In this document: positions 16,961 to 23,797 of the stretch, in pieces
Position numbering within the stretch: position 1 is the first letter of the stretch
How the letters are laid out: each line of letters starts with the position of its first letter
Assembly (NCBI RefSeq): GCF_001483135.1
Contig: NZ_LNAL01000008.1
Coordinates: 248,001 to 312,000, forward strand
DNA length: 64,000 nt
Source of the DNA: Solirubrum puertoriconensis
GTDB lineage: Bacteria > Bacteroidota > Bacteroidia > Cytophagales > Hymenobacteraceae
Direction: 5' to 3'
The notes under the pieces: model-generated
Database searches by the model: none
Seen by the model: the letters and a program-made list of their open reading frames with translations, nothing else
What the model was told of the DNA's origin: nothing
Program-made: the position numbers and the translations under genes

Positions 16961-17428
16961 CTAGCGCAGGCGGTCCATTGAGCGCACCAGCTTTTCGTCG
17001 CGGCGGATAAAGCGGTTGGCCAGCAGGTTGAGCAGCAACGCCAGCGTAGGTAGGTAGAAGCCAGCTTCGAACTCACCGGGCATCTTCACGTTCAGCATCC
17101 GCTCGCCGATAGAGGAGTAGTAGAAGCTGGCACCTAGGGTAGCTGCAATCAGCATCAGGTTGAGCGAGCCGAGCATCAGCTGCGTCATGCGTTTGCGGTA
17201 TTGCGAAATCTCGAACAGCGCTACGGCTACCGAGGCGGCGGCTAGCGCGGCAATGGCGTAGGTAGCAAAGGGCGCCTGAGCCGGGTTAGTAGAGGTAATC
17301 TGCGTGGCCGTCATGGTCAGCGTTTGCTTGCTGAGCGGATCGGTTTTCGACCAGATGGGCAGAAATAGCACGCAAGCCATACTGATGGCCAGCAGCAGTA
17401 AAAACACGCTTTGGATTCTTTGTATCAT
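16961..17428 (-). CDS. DUF4293 family membrane protein
   Basis: A 155-residue protein with four membrane segments: VFLLLLAISMACVLFLPIW at the N-terminus, ATYAIAALAAASVAVALFEI, LMLGSLNLMLIAATLGASFYY and FYLPTLALLLNLLANRFI. The start MIQRIQSVFLLL and the end RDEKLVRSMDRLR are typical of DUF4293, a Bacteroidota-specific family of unknown function. It diverges from the thiolase gene; a perfect -7 motif lies upstream on its strand. Confidence 0.85.
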   Translation of the reverse strand: MIQRIQSVFLLLLAISMACVLFLPIWSKTDPLSKQTLTMTATQITSTNPAQAPFATYAIAALAAASVAVALFEISQYRKRMTQLMLGSLNLMLIAATLGASFYYSSIGERMLNVKMPGEFEAGFYLPTLALLLNLLANRFIRRDEKLVRSMDRLR

Positions 17429-17467
17429 CTTTGTGGTTATGTGCGAAATCCGGCTTTGTTAGGCCGG

Positions 17468-17475
17468 CAAAAGTA
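17468..17475 (-). promoter_or_regulatory. Candidate -7 element for the DUF4293 gene
   Basis: On the minus strand this reads TACTTTTG, an exact TAnnTTTG match, 39 bases before the DUF4293 start and inside the 79-base gap shared with the divergent thiolase gene. Confidence 0.45.
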
Positions 17476-17507
17476 GCCAAAAGACTCCGCTAACCCGCAT
17501 TTATCCA

Positions 17508-18710
17508 ATGCCTGAAGCATATATCGTCGACGCGGTACGTACACCCGTTGGCAAATTTGGTGGCGCGCTCAGCTCGGTGCGCCCCGACGACTTGGCCGCT
17601 GTAGTACTGCGCGAACTGCTCCGCCGCAACAATACTATCGACCCAAAAACGGTAGAAGACGTGATTATGGGCGCCGCTAACCAAGCCGGCGAAGACAACC
17701 GCAACGTAGCCCGCATGGCCGCGCTGTTGGCTGGCCTGCCCACCACCGTGGGTGGTGTAACCGTAAACCGCCTTTGCGCCTCGGGCTTGCAAAGCATCAT
17801 CGACGCTACCCGGGCCGTGCGCTCGGGCGACGGCGACGTGTACCTGGCCGGTGGTTCCGAGAGCATGACCCGCGCGCCGTTTGTAATGGCTAAGTCGGAA
17901 ACCGCTTTCGGCCGCGACTTTACCGCCCACGACACTACCCTGGGTTGGCGCTTCGTGAATCCGAAGCTGGCCAAGATGCACCATCCGTACGCCATGGGCG
18001 AAACCGCCGAGAACGTGGCCAAGAAGTACGGCATCACCCGCGAAGAGCAGGACCAGTGGGCTTTTGACTCGCAGCGCAAGTACCAGCGCGCGTTCGAGAA
18101 GGGCCGCTTCCGCCGCGAAATCGTGCCGGTGTTCGTGTCGCAGCCCAAAACCGAGGCCGTGATGTTCGACACCGACGAGCACCCGCGTCTGACTTCGGTG
18201 GAGAAATTGGCCACGCTGAAGCCCGCCTTTAACCCTACTGATGGCACCGTTACGGCCGGCAACTCGTCGGGCATCAACGACGGAGCTGCCGCCACCATGG
18301 TAGTGAGCGAAGAGATGGTAAAGCGTTTGGGACTGAAGCCGCTGGCCCGCGTGGTATCTACCGCCGTGGCTGGTGTCGACCCAGCCATCATGGGCATTGG
18401 CCCGGTGCCTGCTACCCAAAAGGCGCTGCAGCGCGCTGGCCTCACGGTAAACGACCTCGACCTGATTGAGCTAAACGAGGCCTTTGCTGCCCAAGTAATT
18501 GCCTGCTGCCGCGACCTCGACCTCGACCCGAGCAAGATCAACGTGAACGGTGGCTCTATTGCCATCGGCCACCCCCTAGGTGCCTCGGGTGCCCGCATCA
18601 CGGCTACCTTGCTGCACGAAATGCAGCGCCGCGAGGGCATACGCTACGGCTTGGCTACCATGTGCGTAGGCGTGGGCCAAGGTGCTGCCGTTATCTACGA
18701 AAAGCTCTAA
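17508..18710 (+). CDS. Acetyl-CoA C-acyltransferase (thiolase)
   Basis: A 400-residue thiolase, which cleaves 3-ketoacyl-CoA with CoA (beta-oxidation) or condenses acetyl-CoA. Motifs in order: VNRLCASGLQSI near residue 90 with the acyl-accepting Cys, ESMTRAPF, SSGINDGAA, ELNEAFAAQ, the GHPLGASGARI block with its catalytic His near residue 352, and MCVGVGQGAAV with the second catalytic Cys near the C-terminus. All catalytic residues are present. It could work with the acyl-CoA dehydrogenase at 4635, though the two are not linked. The acetyltransferase gene follows by 11 bases, so the two are probably cotranscribed. Confidence 0.95.
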   Translation: MPEAYIVDAVRTPVGKFGGALSSVRPDDLAAVVLRELLRRNNTIDPKTVEDVIMGAANQAGEDNRNVARMAALLAGLPTTVGGVTVNRLCASGLQSIIDATRAVRSGDGDVYLAGGSESMTRAPFVMAKSETAFGRDFTAHDTTLGWRFVNPKLAKMHHPYAMGETAENVAKKYGITREEQDQWAFDSQRKYQRAFEKGRFRREIVPVFVSQPKTEAVMFDTDEHPRLTSVEKLATLKPAFNPTDGTVTAGNSSGINDGAAATMVVSEEMVKRLGLKPLARVVSTAVAGVDPAIMGIGPVPATQKALQRAGLTVNDLDLIELNEAFAAQVIACCRDLDLDPSKINVNGGSIAIGHPLGASGARITATLLHEMQRREGIRYGLATMCVGVGQGAAVIYEKL

Positions 18711-18721
18711 CGCACTGCCAC

Positions 18722-19282
18722 ATGCATAGCGCCCCAGCTACCGAGTTGTTGCGGCCCACGCTGCCGCTGCCGGTGGCCGGGGCGCGTTTGCGTCCGTTCG
18801 CAACGGCCGATGCGCCCGCCTTGGCCCGCCACGGCAATGACCGCGGCATTTGGCTGAACCTGCGCGACCGGTTTCCGCACCCGTACTCCTTAGCTGATGC
18901 CGAGTGGTACGTGCGGTTTGTGCAAGCCGAAGGAGCCGCCGACCTGCACTTGTGCATTGAGGTGAACGGCGAAGCCGCCGGCAGCATCAGCGTGTTGTTC
19001 AAAGACGACATCAACCGCCGCGAAGCTGAAATTGGCTACTGGCTAGCACGGCCGTATTGGGGCCGCGGCATAGCCACGGCTGCCGCTCAGGTGCTGTCGG
19101 ACTACGCCTTGGCTAACTTCGACATCTGCCGGCTGTACGCCACTGTTTTCGATTACAATCTCGCCTCGGGTCGCGTGCTCGAAAAAGCGGGATTCGAGCT
19201 GGAGGCGCGCCTGCGTAAGAGCATTACCAAAGACGGCCAAACCGTAGATGGCTTGCTGTATGCACTGGTGCGCGAGGCGTAA
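18722..19282 (+). CDS. GNAT-family N-acetyltransferase (RimJ/RimL-like)
   Basis: A 186-residue acetyl-CoA-dependent acetyltransferase. RLRPFATADAPALARHGND opens the fold as in RimJ/RimL and related enzymes; EIGYWLARPYWGRGIATAAAQVLSDYA read in parts contains the Gln/Arg-x-x-Gly-x-Gly/Ala acetyl-CoA loop (WGRGIATAA, near residues 115-124); LYATVFDYNLASGRVLEKAGFE is the typical C-terminal half. Substrate not predictable. ATG 18722 is chosen because the longer in-frame version starts inside the thiolase coding end. Confidence 0.85.
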   Translation: MHSAPATELLRPTLPLPVAGARLRPFATADAPALARHGNDRGIWLNLRDRFPHPYSLADAEWYVRFVQAEGAADLHLCIEVNGEAAGSISVLFKDDINRREAEIGYWLARPYWGRGIATAAAQVLSDYALANFDICRLYATVFDYNLASGRVLEKAGFELEARLRKSITKDGQTVDGLLYALVREA

Positions 19283-19408
19283 GTGCCGAAAGCTTGCCTG
19301 CTTGTCAGGATGTTAACACCCTAGGTGGGTAGCTGTTGTTAGCAGCAACCGTTGCTGCGGCCCGGTATTGCTGGGGCGTGCAGCAGCCTTAATTCAGAAT
19401 TACCAAGC

Positions 19409-20263
19409 GTGCGCTACTTTCTCGAACTCGCTTACGACGGTACCCGCTACGCCGGCTGGCAAATGCAGCCTAACGCCCTGAGCGTGCAGCAAGAGCTTGA
19501 CCGCTGCCTCTCGCAAGTGCTGCGGCAGCCCGTGTATAGCCTAGGTAGCGGCCGCACCGATGCCGGCGTGCACGCCAGCCATCAGGTAGCCCATTTCGAT
19601 GCCGAACTGCTCTCGCACCTCAACGCGGAGCAGCTGGTGTACCGCCTCAACCGCGCCTTGCCGCCCGATATCGGCGTGTACGCTGTCACTCCGGTGCAGC
19701 CCGATGCCCACGCCCGCTACGGGGCCGTGGCGCGCTCCTACGAGTACCACGTGGTGCTGCGTCGCGACCCGTTCCGGCGCGACCAGTCCCTGTGGCTCGA
19801 CAAAGCACCCAACGTGGATGCCATGAACGAAGCCGCGCAGTACCTCCTAGGTCAGCGCGACTTCACGAGCTTCTCGAAAACCAAGGGCGCCGAAACGCAC
19901 TACGTGTGCTGGGTGCACGAGGCTGGCTGGCACCCCACACCGCACGGGCTCATGTTTCGCATTCGGGCCAACCGTTTTGTACGCGGTATGGTGCGGCTGG
20001 TGGTGGGCACCCTGCTCGATGTGGGCCGCGGCCGCCTTACGCCTGCGCAGTTTGCCGAGGTGCTGCACAGCCAGCAGCGCGTGGCGGCCAGCGGCGCGGC
20101 GCCGGCGCAGGGCTTATTCCTGAGCCACGTGGAGTACCCGCCCGAGGTACTGCTGGCTGATCATCAACTTGCCGCAAAGCCGTTTTTCGTGACCGACGAG
20201 GAGCTGCGGCCGCATTATTGGCGCGCCGGCCTGGGGCATGCGCCCGATCCGGCGCAAGCGTAA
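19409..20263 (+). CDS. truA: tRNA pseudouridine synthase A
   Basis: TruA converts uridines 38-40 of the tRNA anticodon stem-loop to pseudouridine. Motifs: RYFLELAYDGTRYAGWQMQ at the N-terminus, GSGRTDAGVHA with the catalytic Asp near residue 51, ARYGAVARSYEYHV, DFTSFSK and FRIRANRFVRGMVRLVVGTLL. The start is best placed at GTG 19409, where family similarity begins (284 residues); ATG codons further upstream would add an unusual extension. The following ABC exporter gene starts 89 bases later. Confidence 0.93.
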   Translation: MRYFLELAYDGTRYAGWQMQPNALSVQQELDRCLSQVLRQPVYSLGSGRTDAGVHASHQVAHFDAELLSHLNAEQLVYRLNRALPPDIGVYAVTPVQPDAHARYGAVARSYEYHVVLRRDPFRRDQSLWLDKAPNVDAMNEAAQYLLGQRDFTSFSKTKGAETHYVCWVHEAGWHPTPHGLMFRIRANRFVRGMVRLVVGTLLDVGRGRLTPAQFAEVLHSQQRVAASGAAPAQGLFLSHVEYPPEVLLADHQLAAKPFFVTDEELRPHYWRAGLGHAPDPAQA

Positions 20264-20352
20264 GCAACCCTGCGCCTAGGTGGGTGTAACTTGCGGGGCG
20301 TTTGGGCGGTTTAGCCTCTTACGTATCCTTCGTCCGACTTAATCTGCTGCCC

Positions 20353-22131
20353 GTGGAGTCTGCTGCTACTGCTACATCCGCCAAAGCTGGCAATATCTTC
20401 GACTGGCAAGTGCTGAGCCGCCTGCTGGTGTACATCCGACCGTACCGCGGCATTTTCGCGCTGCTCATTTTCCTCACCATTGCCACGGCGGTGCTGGGCA
20501 CGGTGCGCCCCTTTCTCATTCAGCAGATGGTGGATGTGCAAATCAGCAACGGCGACTGGCCCGGGCTGAACCGCATGTTTGCGTGGCTGCTAGGCATACT
20601 CGTGGCCCACACCGGTGTTAGCTACCTCCAAACCTACTACGGCGGCTGGCTGGGGCAGTACATCGTGCGCGATATCCGCGTCGACCTCTACCAGCACATC
20701 CTCAACCTGCGCCTGCAGTTCTTCGACCGCACGCCCATTGGCGTGCTGGTAACGCGCAACATATCCGACGTAGAAACCCTGTCGGACGTGTTCAGCGAAG
20801 GCTTGGCGGCCATGATTGGCGACATCCTGCAGCTGGTGTTTATCATGGCCTTCATGTTCTACATCGACTGGCGCCTGACCTTGGTGAGCCTGTCGGTAAT
20901 TCCGCCGCTGCTGCTGAGCACCTACGTGTTCAAGGAGAAGGTGAAGAAGTCCTTTCAGGAGGTGCGCACGGCCGTAGCCAACCTCAACGCCTTTGTACAG
21001 GAGCACCTCACGGGTATGGGCATCGTGCAGATTTTCGGCAACGAGGAGCGCGAGTTTCGCAAGTTCGAGAAGCTGAACCAGGAGCACACCCGCGCCAACA
21101 TCCGCTCGGTGCTGTACTACTCGGTGTACTTCCCGGTGGCCGAAGTGCTAGGTGCCATTGGTGTGGGCTTGCTGGTGTGGTACGCCGCGCAGGGCCAGAT
21201 TGAGGGCAACATTTCGAAAGGCGCACTTATCGCCTTTATTATGTATAACTCGCTGTTCTTCCGGCCTATCCGGCAAATTGCCGACCGCTTCAACACGCTG
21301 CAGCTAGGCCTGGTGAGCACCGAACGTTTGCTGAAGCTGCTTGATAGCAAGGAATTTATTCCGAACGAAGGCACGCGTCAGCCCGCTACGCTGCGCGGTG
21401 AGGTGGATTTCCGCCATGTGTGGTTTGCCTACAACGAGCCGGAGTGGGTACTCAAGGATATTAACTTCGAGGTAAAAGCCGGGCAAACCATTGCCTTCGT
21501 GGGCGCTACCGGCGCCGGCAAAACCAGCATCATTAACCTGCTCTCACGCTTCTACGACATTCAGCGCGGCGAAATTTGCGTGGATGGGCACGACCTGCGC
21601 GAATACGACCTGAAGGCCCTGCGCCGCCACATTGCGGTAGTGTTGCAGGATGTGTTCCTGTTTAACGGCACCATTCAGGACAACATCACCCTAGGCGACC
21701 AAAGCATCACGGAGGAGCAAGTGTGGGCTTCGGCCCGGCTCGTGGGGGCCGATAAGTTTATCGAGCGCCTGCCCGGCGGCCTGCAGTACAAGGTGATGGA
21801 GCGCGGTTCGACACTGTCGGTAGGTCAGCGCCAGCTCATCAGTTTTGTGCGCGCCCTAGTGTACGATCCGCGCATCATCATTCTGGACGAAGCCACCTCG
21901 TCGGTCGACTCCGAAACCGAGGAGATGATCCAAGACGCCATCGAAAAGCTGATGCAGGGCCGCACCTCGCTGGTAATTGCCCACCGCCTCAGCACCATCC
22001 AAAAGGCCGACCGCATCATTGTGCTCGACCGCGGCGAAATAAAGGAAAGTGGGCAGCACGAGGAGCTGCTGCGCCTCGGTGGCTACTACGCCCAACTCTA
22101 CCAAATGCAGTACTTAGTCAATGAGCAATGA
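20353..22131 (+). CDS. ABC exporter half-transporter (MdlB/YheH-like, degenerate signature)
   Basis: A 592-residue fused membrane/ATPase subunit starting at GTG 20353. Six membrane segments occupy the N-terminal 320 residues; the ATPase domain has Walker A GATGAGKTS near residue 385, VLQDVFLFNGTIQDNI (Q-loop region), signature LSVGQRQLISF with Val in place of the second residue Gly, Walker B IIILDEATSSVD with the catalytic Glu, and IAHRLSTI. Divergent signature plus intact Glu is the pattern of one member of heterodimeric exporters; the gene at 32025 has the reciprocal pattern. The final codons form part of an intergenic hairpin (22119-22203). Substrate unknown (lipid, peptide or drug). Confidence 0.9.
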   Translation: MESAATATSAKAGNIFDWQVLSRLLVYIRPYRGIFALLIFLTIATAVLGTVRPFLIQQMVDVQISNGDWPGLNRMFAWLLGILVAHTGVSYLQTYYGGWLGQYIVRDIRVDLYQHILNLRLQFFDRTPIGVLVTRNISDVETLSDVFSEGLAAMIGDILQLVFIMAFMFYIDWRLTLVSLSVIPPLLLSTYVFKEKVKKSFQEVRTAVANLNAFVQEHLTGMGIVQIFGNEEREFRKFEKLNQEHTRANIRSVLYYSVYFPVAEVLGAIGVGLLVWYAAQGQIEGNISKGALIAFIMYNSLFFRPIRQIADRFNTLQLGLVSTERLLKLLDSKEFIPNEGTRQPATLRGEVDFRHVWFAYNEPEWVLKDINFEVKAGQTIAFVGATGAGKTSIINLLSRFYDIQRGEICVDGHDLREYDLKALRRHIAVVLQDVFLFNGTIQDNITLGDQSITEEQVWASARLVGADKFIERLPGGLQYKVMERGSTLSVGQRQLISFVRALVYDPRIIILDEATSSVDSETEEMIQDAIEKLMQGRTSLVIAHRLSTIQKADRIIVLDRGEIKESGQHEELLRLGGYYAQLYQMQYLVNEQ

Positions 22132-22203
22132 ACGATTAGTAATGAGCAATGCCCGGTTTGGGGCTGTGCTCATTGCTAACTGCTTGTTGTTCATTGCTCA
22201 CTG
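22119..22203. repeat. Long imperfect inverted repeat (architectural hairpin A)
   Basis: Two 33-base arms, 22119-22151 and 22171-22203, match at about 26 of 33 positions as inverted copies. Each arm is itself built from shorter direct repeats of AATGAGCAATG. The left arm includes the stop codon of the ABC gene; the right arm ends 18 bases before the next ATG. Similar architecture with other sequence is seen at 35144 and 36864. Confidence 0.7.
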
Positions 22204-22221
22204 ATAATTGTTTGCTACCAC

Positions 22222-22743
22222 ATGTCTCGTTGGTTTTTCATTATTGGCGGCGTGTTGCTGTCGATCTTTGCAGCGGTGTATGCGTACCTAGGTGGGTTTG
22301 CTACCCCGCAGGTGGAGCAGCTCACCACGCCGCAGCCCATCTACCTAGCCGGGCGCTACTACGAGGGCATTCCCGATCAGAATTTCGCCAAGCTGTTCAG
22401 CCAAACCAACGAGCTGTACCGCGCCGGCACGCTCAAAGGCACGCTCGGCAACATTTACTACAACGACCCCGAGAAGGAAGGGCAAGAGGTAAAAGCCTTT
22501 ATCGGCTTAGTGGTGCCCGATACCACCAGCCAGCAGCTGCCGGTGGGCTACTCATTCCGGGCATTGCCAGCCGGGCAGCGGGTGCTGCGTGCCCGAGTAA
22601 AGGCCAGCTTTATGCTAGCGCCAGGCAAGTTATATCCCGCCCTCAAGGACGCCTTGAAGGAGCGTAATCTCCAAACGCAGAGCGTCTTCGTGGAACAATT
22701 CCCCGAAGACGCTCCGTCGGAAATGCTGGTGGTGCTAAGGTAA
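22222..22743 (+). CDS. Hypothetical single-pass protein, possible GyrI-like effector-binding domain
   Basis: A 173-residue protein with one N-terminal membrane anchor or signal (WFFIIGGVLLSIFAAVYAYLGGF) and a soluble remainder. The latter part, LVVPDTTSQQLPVGYSFRALPAGQRVLRARVK, followed by a final helix and FPEDAPSEMLVVLR, has the feel of the SRPBCC/GyrI-like small-molecule-binding fold found alone or in regulators, but this is a weak assignment. It follows the ABC exporter and may be cotranscribed unless hairpin A terminates. Confidence 0.6.
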   Translation: MSRWFFIIGGVLLSIFAAVYAYLGGFATPQVEQLTTPQPIYLAGRYYEGIPDQNFAKLFSQTNELYRAGTLKGTLGNIYYNDPEKEGQEVKAFIGLVVPDTTSQQLPVGYSFRALPAGQRVLRARVKASFMLAPGKLYPALKDALKERNLQTQSVFVEQFPEDAPSEMLVVLR

Positions 22744-22766
22744 GCCGCACCGCCGTTGTGCTGCTC

Positions 22767-23423
22767 TTAGCGGCCTAGGTACAGCGAGGCACCTAAGGCA
22801 AAGTTGCGCAGGCTAAGGTTGGCCCCGAACGTCTTGTTCGAGTATTGCTGCCGCTCTACCTGGGAGTTGGAGGGCCGCTCTTGCTTGTTGCGGAAGTACG
22901 AGTAGCCAATATTGCCGAACGACGCCTCGATGCCCACTTTAGACACCGGGAAGTACACCACGCTGGGCGTAAACTCGGCGTAGCCGCCGCGGCCGTGGTA
23001 GTTGAAGCGCGGATCGTACCACTTATACTTGTCCCAATTTTCGCGGTAGCCGGCACCTAGGGTACCCACCAGGCCAAACTGGCTTTCGCCGAACATTTTG
23101 TAGTAGCGCACAAACGGACCAACGGAGTACTCGAGGTAACGGCGGGTATCTTGCTCGGTGGCCTCGTACTTATCCGCGTTCAGCGCGCCGCTGATACCTA
23201 GGGCCAGGTTGTCGCTGATAAAGTAGCCTACCTGCGGGCGGAAGGAAACGCTGCGCGTTGTGCTTTCGGTGCCCGCAGTGTTCGGGGTAACAGGCTCGGC
23301 CTCGGCCGAGGTGCGCGAGTAACCAACGCTGCCGCCTACGAGTACGGTGCCGGCCGGAATTTGAGCTTGTGCATTGATAGCAGTAACGCCCATCAGCAGG
23401 GCCGCCCATCCAAGAACTTTCAT
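22767..23423 (-). CDS. Outer-membrane beta-barrel protein (paralogue 1)
   Basis: A 218-residue exported protein. Signal peptide about residues 1-20 (WAALLMGVTAINAQAQ), then alternating polar/hydrophobic strands and an aromatic-rich body (FVRYYKMFGESQFGLVGTLGAGY, TPSVVYFPVSKVGIEASFG), ending FALGASLYLGR. The pattern is that of small outer-membrane porin-like barrels. A clear paralogue lies at 28600 with the same segments and the end FSLGASLYLGR; the two genes flank the thr operon, both pointing left. The 5' regions share the ten-base ATGCGAGTAG (23443-23452 and 29323-29332 on the plus strand). Function unknown. Confidence 0.8.
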   Translation of the reverse strand: MKVLGWAALLMGVTAINAQAQIPAGTVLVGGSVGYSRTSAEAEPVTPNTAGTESTTRSVSFRPQVGYFISDNLALGISGALNADKYEATEQDTRRYLEYSVGPFVRYYKMFGESQFGLVGTLGAGYRENWDKYKWYDPRFNYHGRGGYAEFTPSVVYFPVSKVGIEASFGNIGYSYFRNKQERPSNSQVERQQYSNKTFGANLSLRNFALGASLYLGR

Positions 23424-23595
23424 GGGTAGAAATTAAATATAGATGCGAGTAGATGTTGCGCTGCTTGTCCAACTTCCTTGCCAAAACCACTGCCGAGGTT
23501 CAATTACACCGCAAAATAGTTCCAACTGCGGTCTGCTTTTATGCAATGAGCGAGGGTTAGTTCAAAGGTAAATTTTGCATCGAGCCAAAATTGAG

Positions 23596-23626
23596 TTGCA
23601 CATTTCGCAATAGACTGCTACTTTGG
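23596..23626 (+). promoter_or_regulatory. Candidate promoter of the thr operon (-33 TTG, -7 TACTTTGG)
   Basis: TTG at 23596-23598 and TACTTTGG at 23619-23626 (seven of eight to TAnnTTTG) are 20 bases apart, the spacing expected for Bacteroidota housekeeping promoters. Transcription would start some 10-15 bases before the leader-peptide ATG at 23646. Confidence 0.5.
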
Positions 23627-23645
23627 CTAAGCACAAGCACCTACT

Positions 23646-23720
23646 ATGTACTTCAGCATCAGCACCACAACTACCACAACAACCACCCGGCTCGGCTGGG
23701 GGGCTGTCGGGGTATGCTGA
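23646..23720 (+). CDS. thrL: thr operon leader peptide
   Basis: A 24-codon reading frame, ATG to TGA, begins MYFSIS and continues with eight consecutive threonine codons (ACC ACA ACT ACC ACA ACA then two ACC) before Arg-Leu-Gly-Trp. It lies 77 bases upstream of thrA and directly ahead of a strong terminator. By analogy with classical amino-acid attenuation, scarcity of charged tRNA-Thr would stall the ribosome on the Thr run and favour read-through into thrABC. The mixture of Thr codons argues against a chance simple repeat. The antiterminator pairing was not worked out with confidence; GCTGG in the leader (23695-23699) could pair with CCAGC at 23747-23751. Confidence 0.8.
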   Translation: MYFSISTTTTTTTTRLGWGAVGVC

Positions 23721-23748
23721 TGTAACACCATCACCAAAGCACCACACC

Positions 23749-23785
23749 AGCGCCTTCCTGCCCGCCGCAGGAAGGCGCTTTTTTA
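23749..23785 (+). terminator. Attenuator terminator ahead of thrA
   Basis: AGCGCCTTCCTG (23749-23760) and CAGGAAGGCGCT (23768-23779) form a perfect 12-base stem around a seven-base loop, followed by TTTTTA. It ends 13 bases before the thrA ATG and after the Thr-rich leader peptide, so it acts inside the operon leader, not at its end. Confidence 0.85.
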
Positions 23786-23797
23786 TGCGCTCTAGGT

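Noticed and set aside
17490-18640. Long antisense reading frames (up to 379 codons) opposite the thiolase gene
   Set aside because: They mirror codon bias of the thiolase, have Ser/Arg/Ala-rich composition and no family motif; the thiolase reads perfectly.
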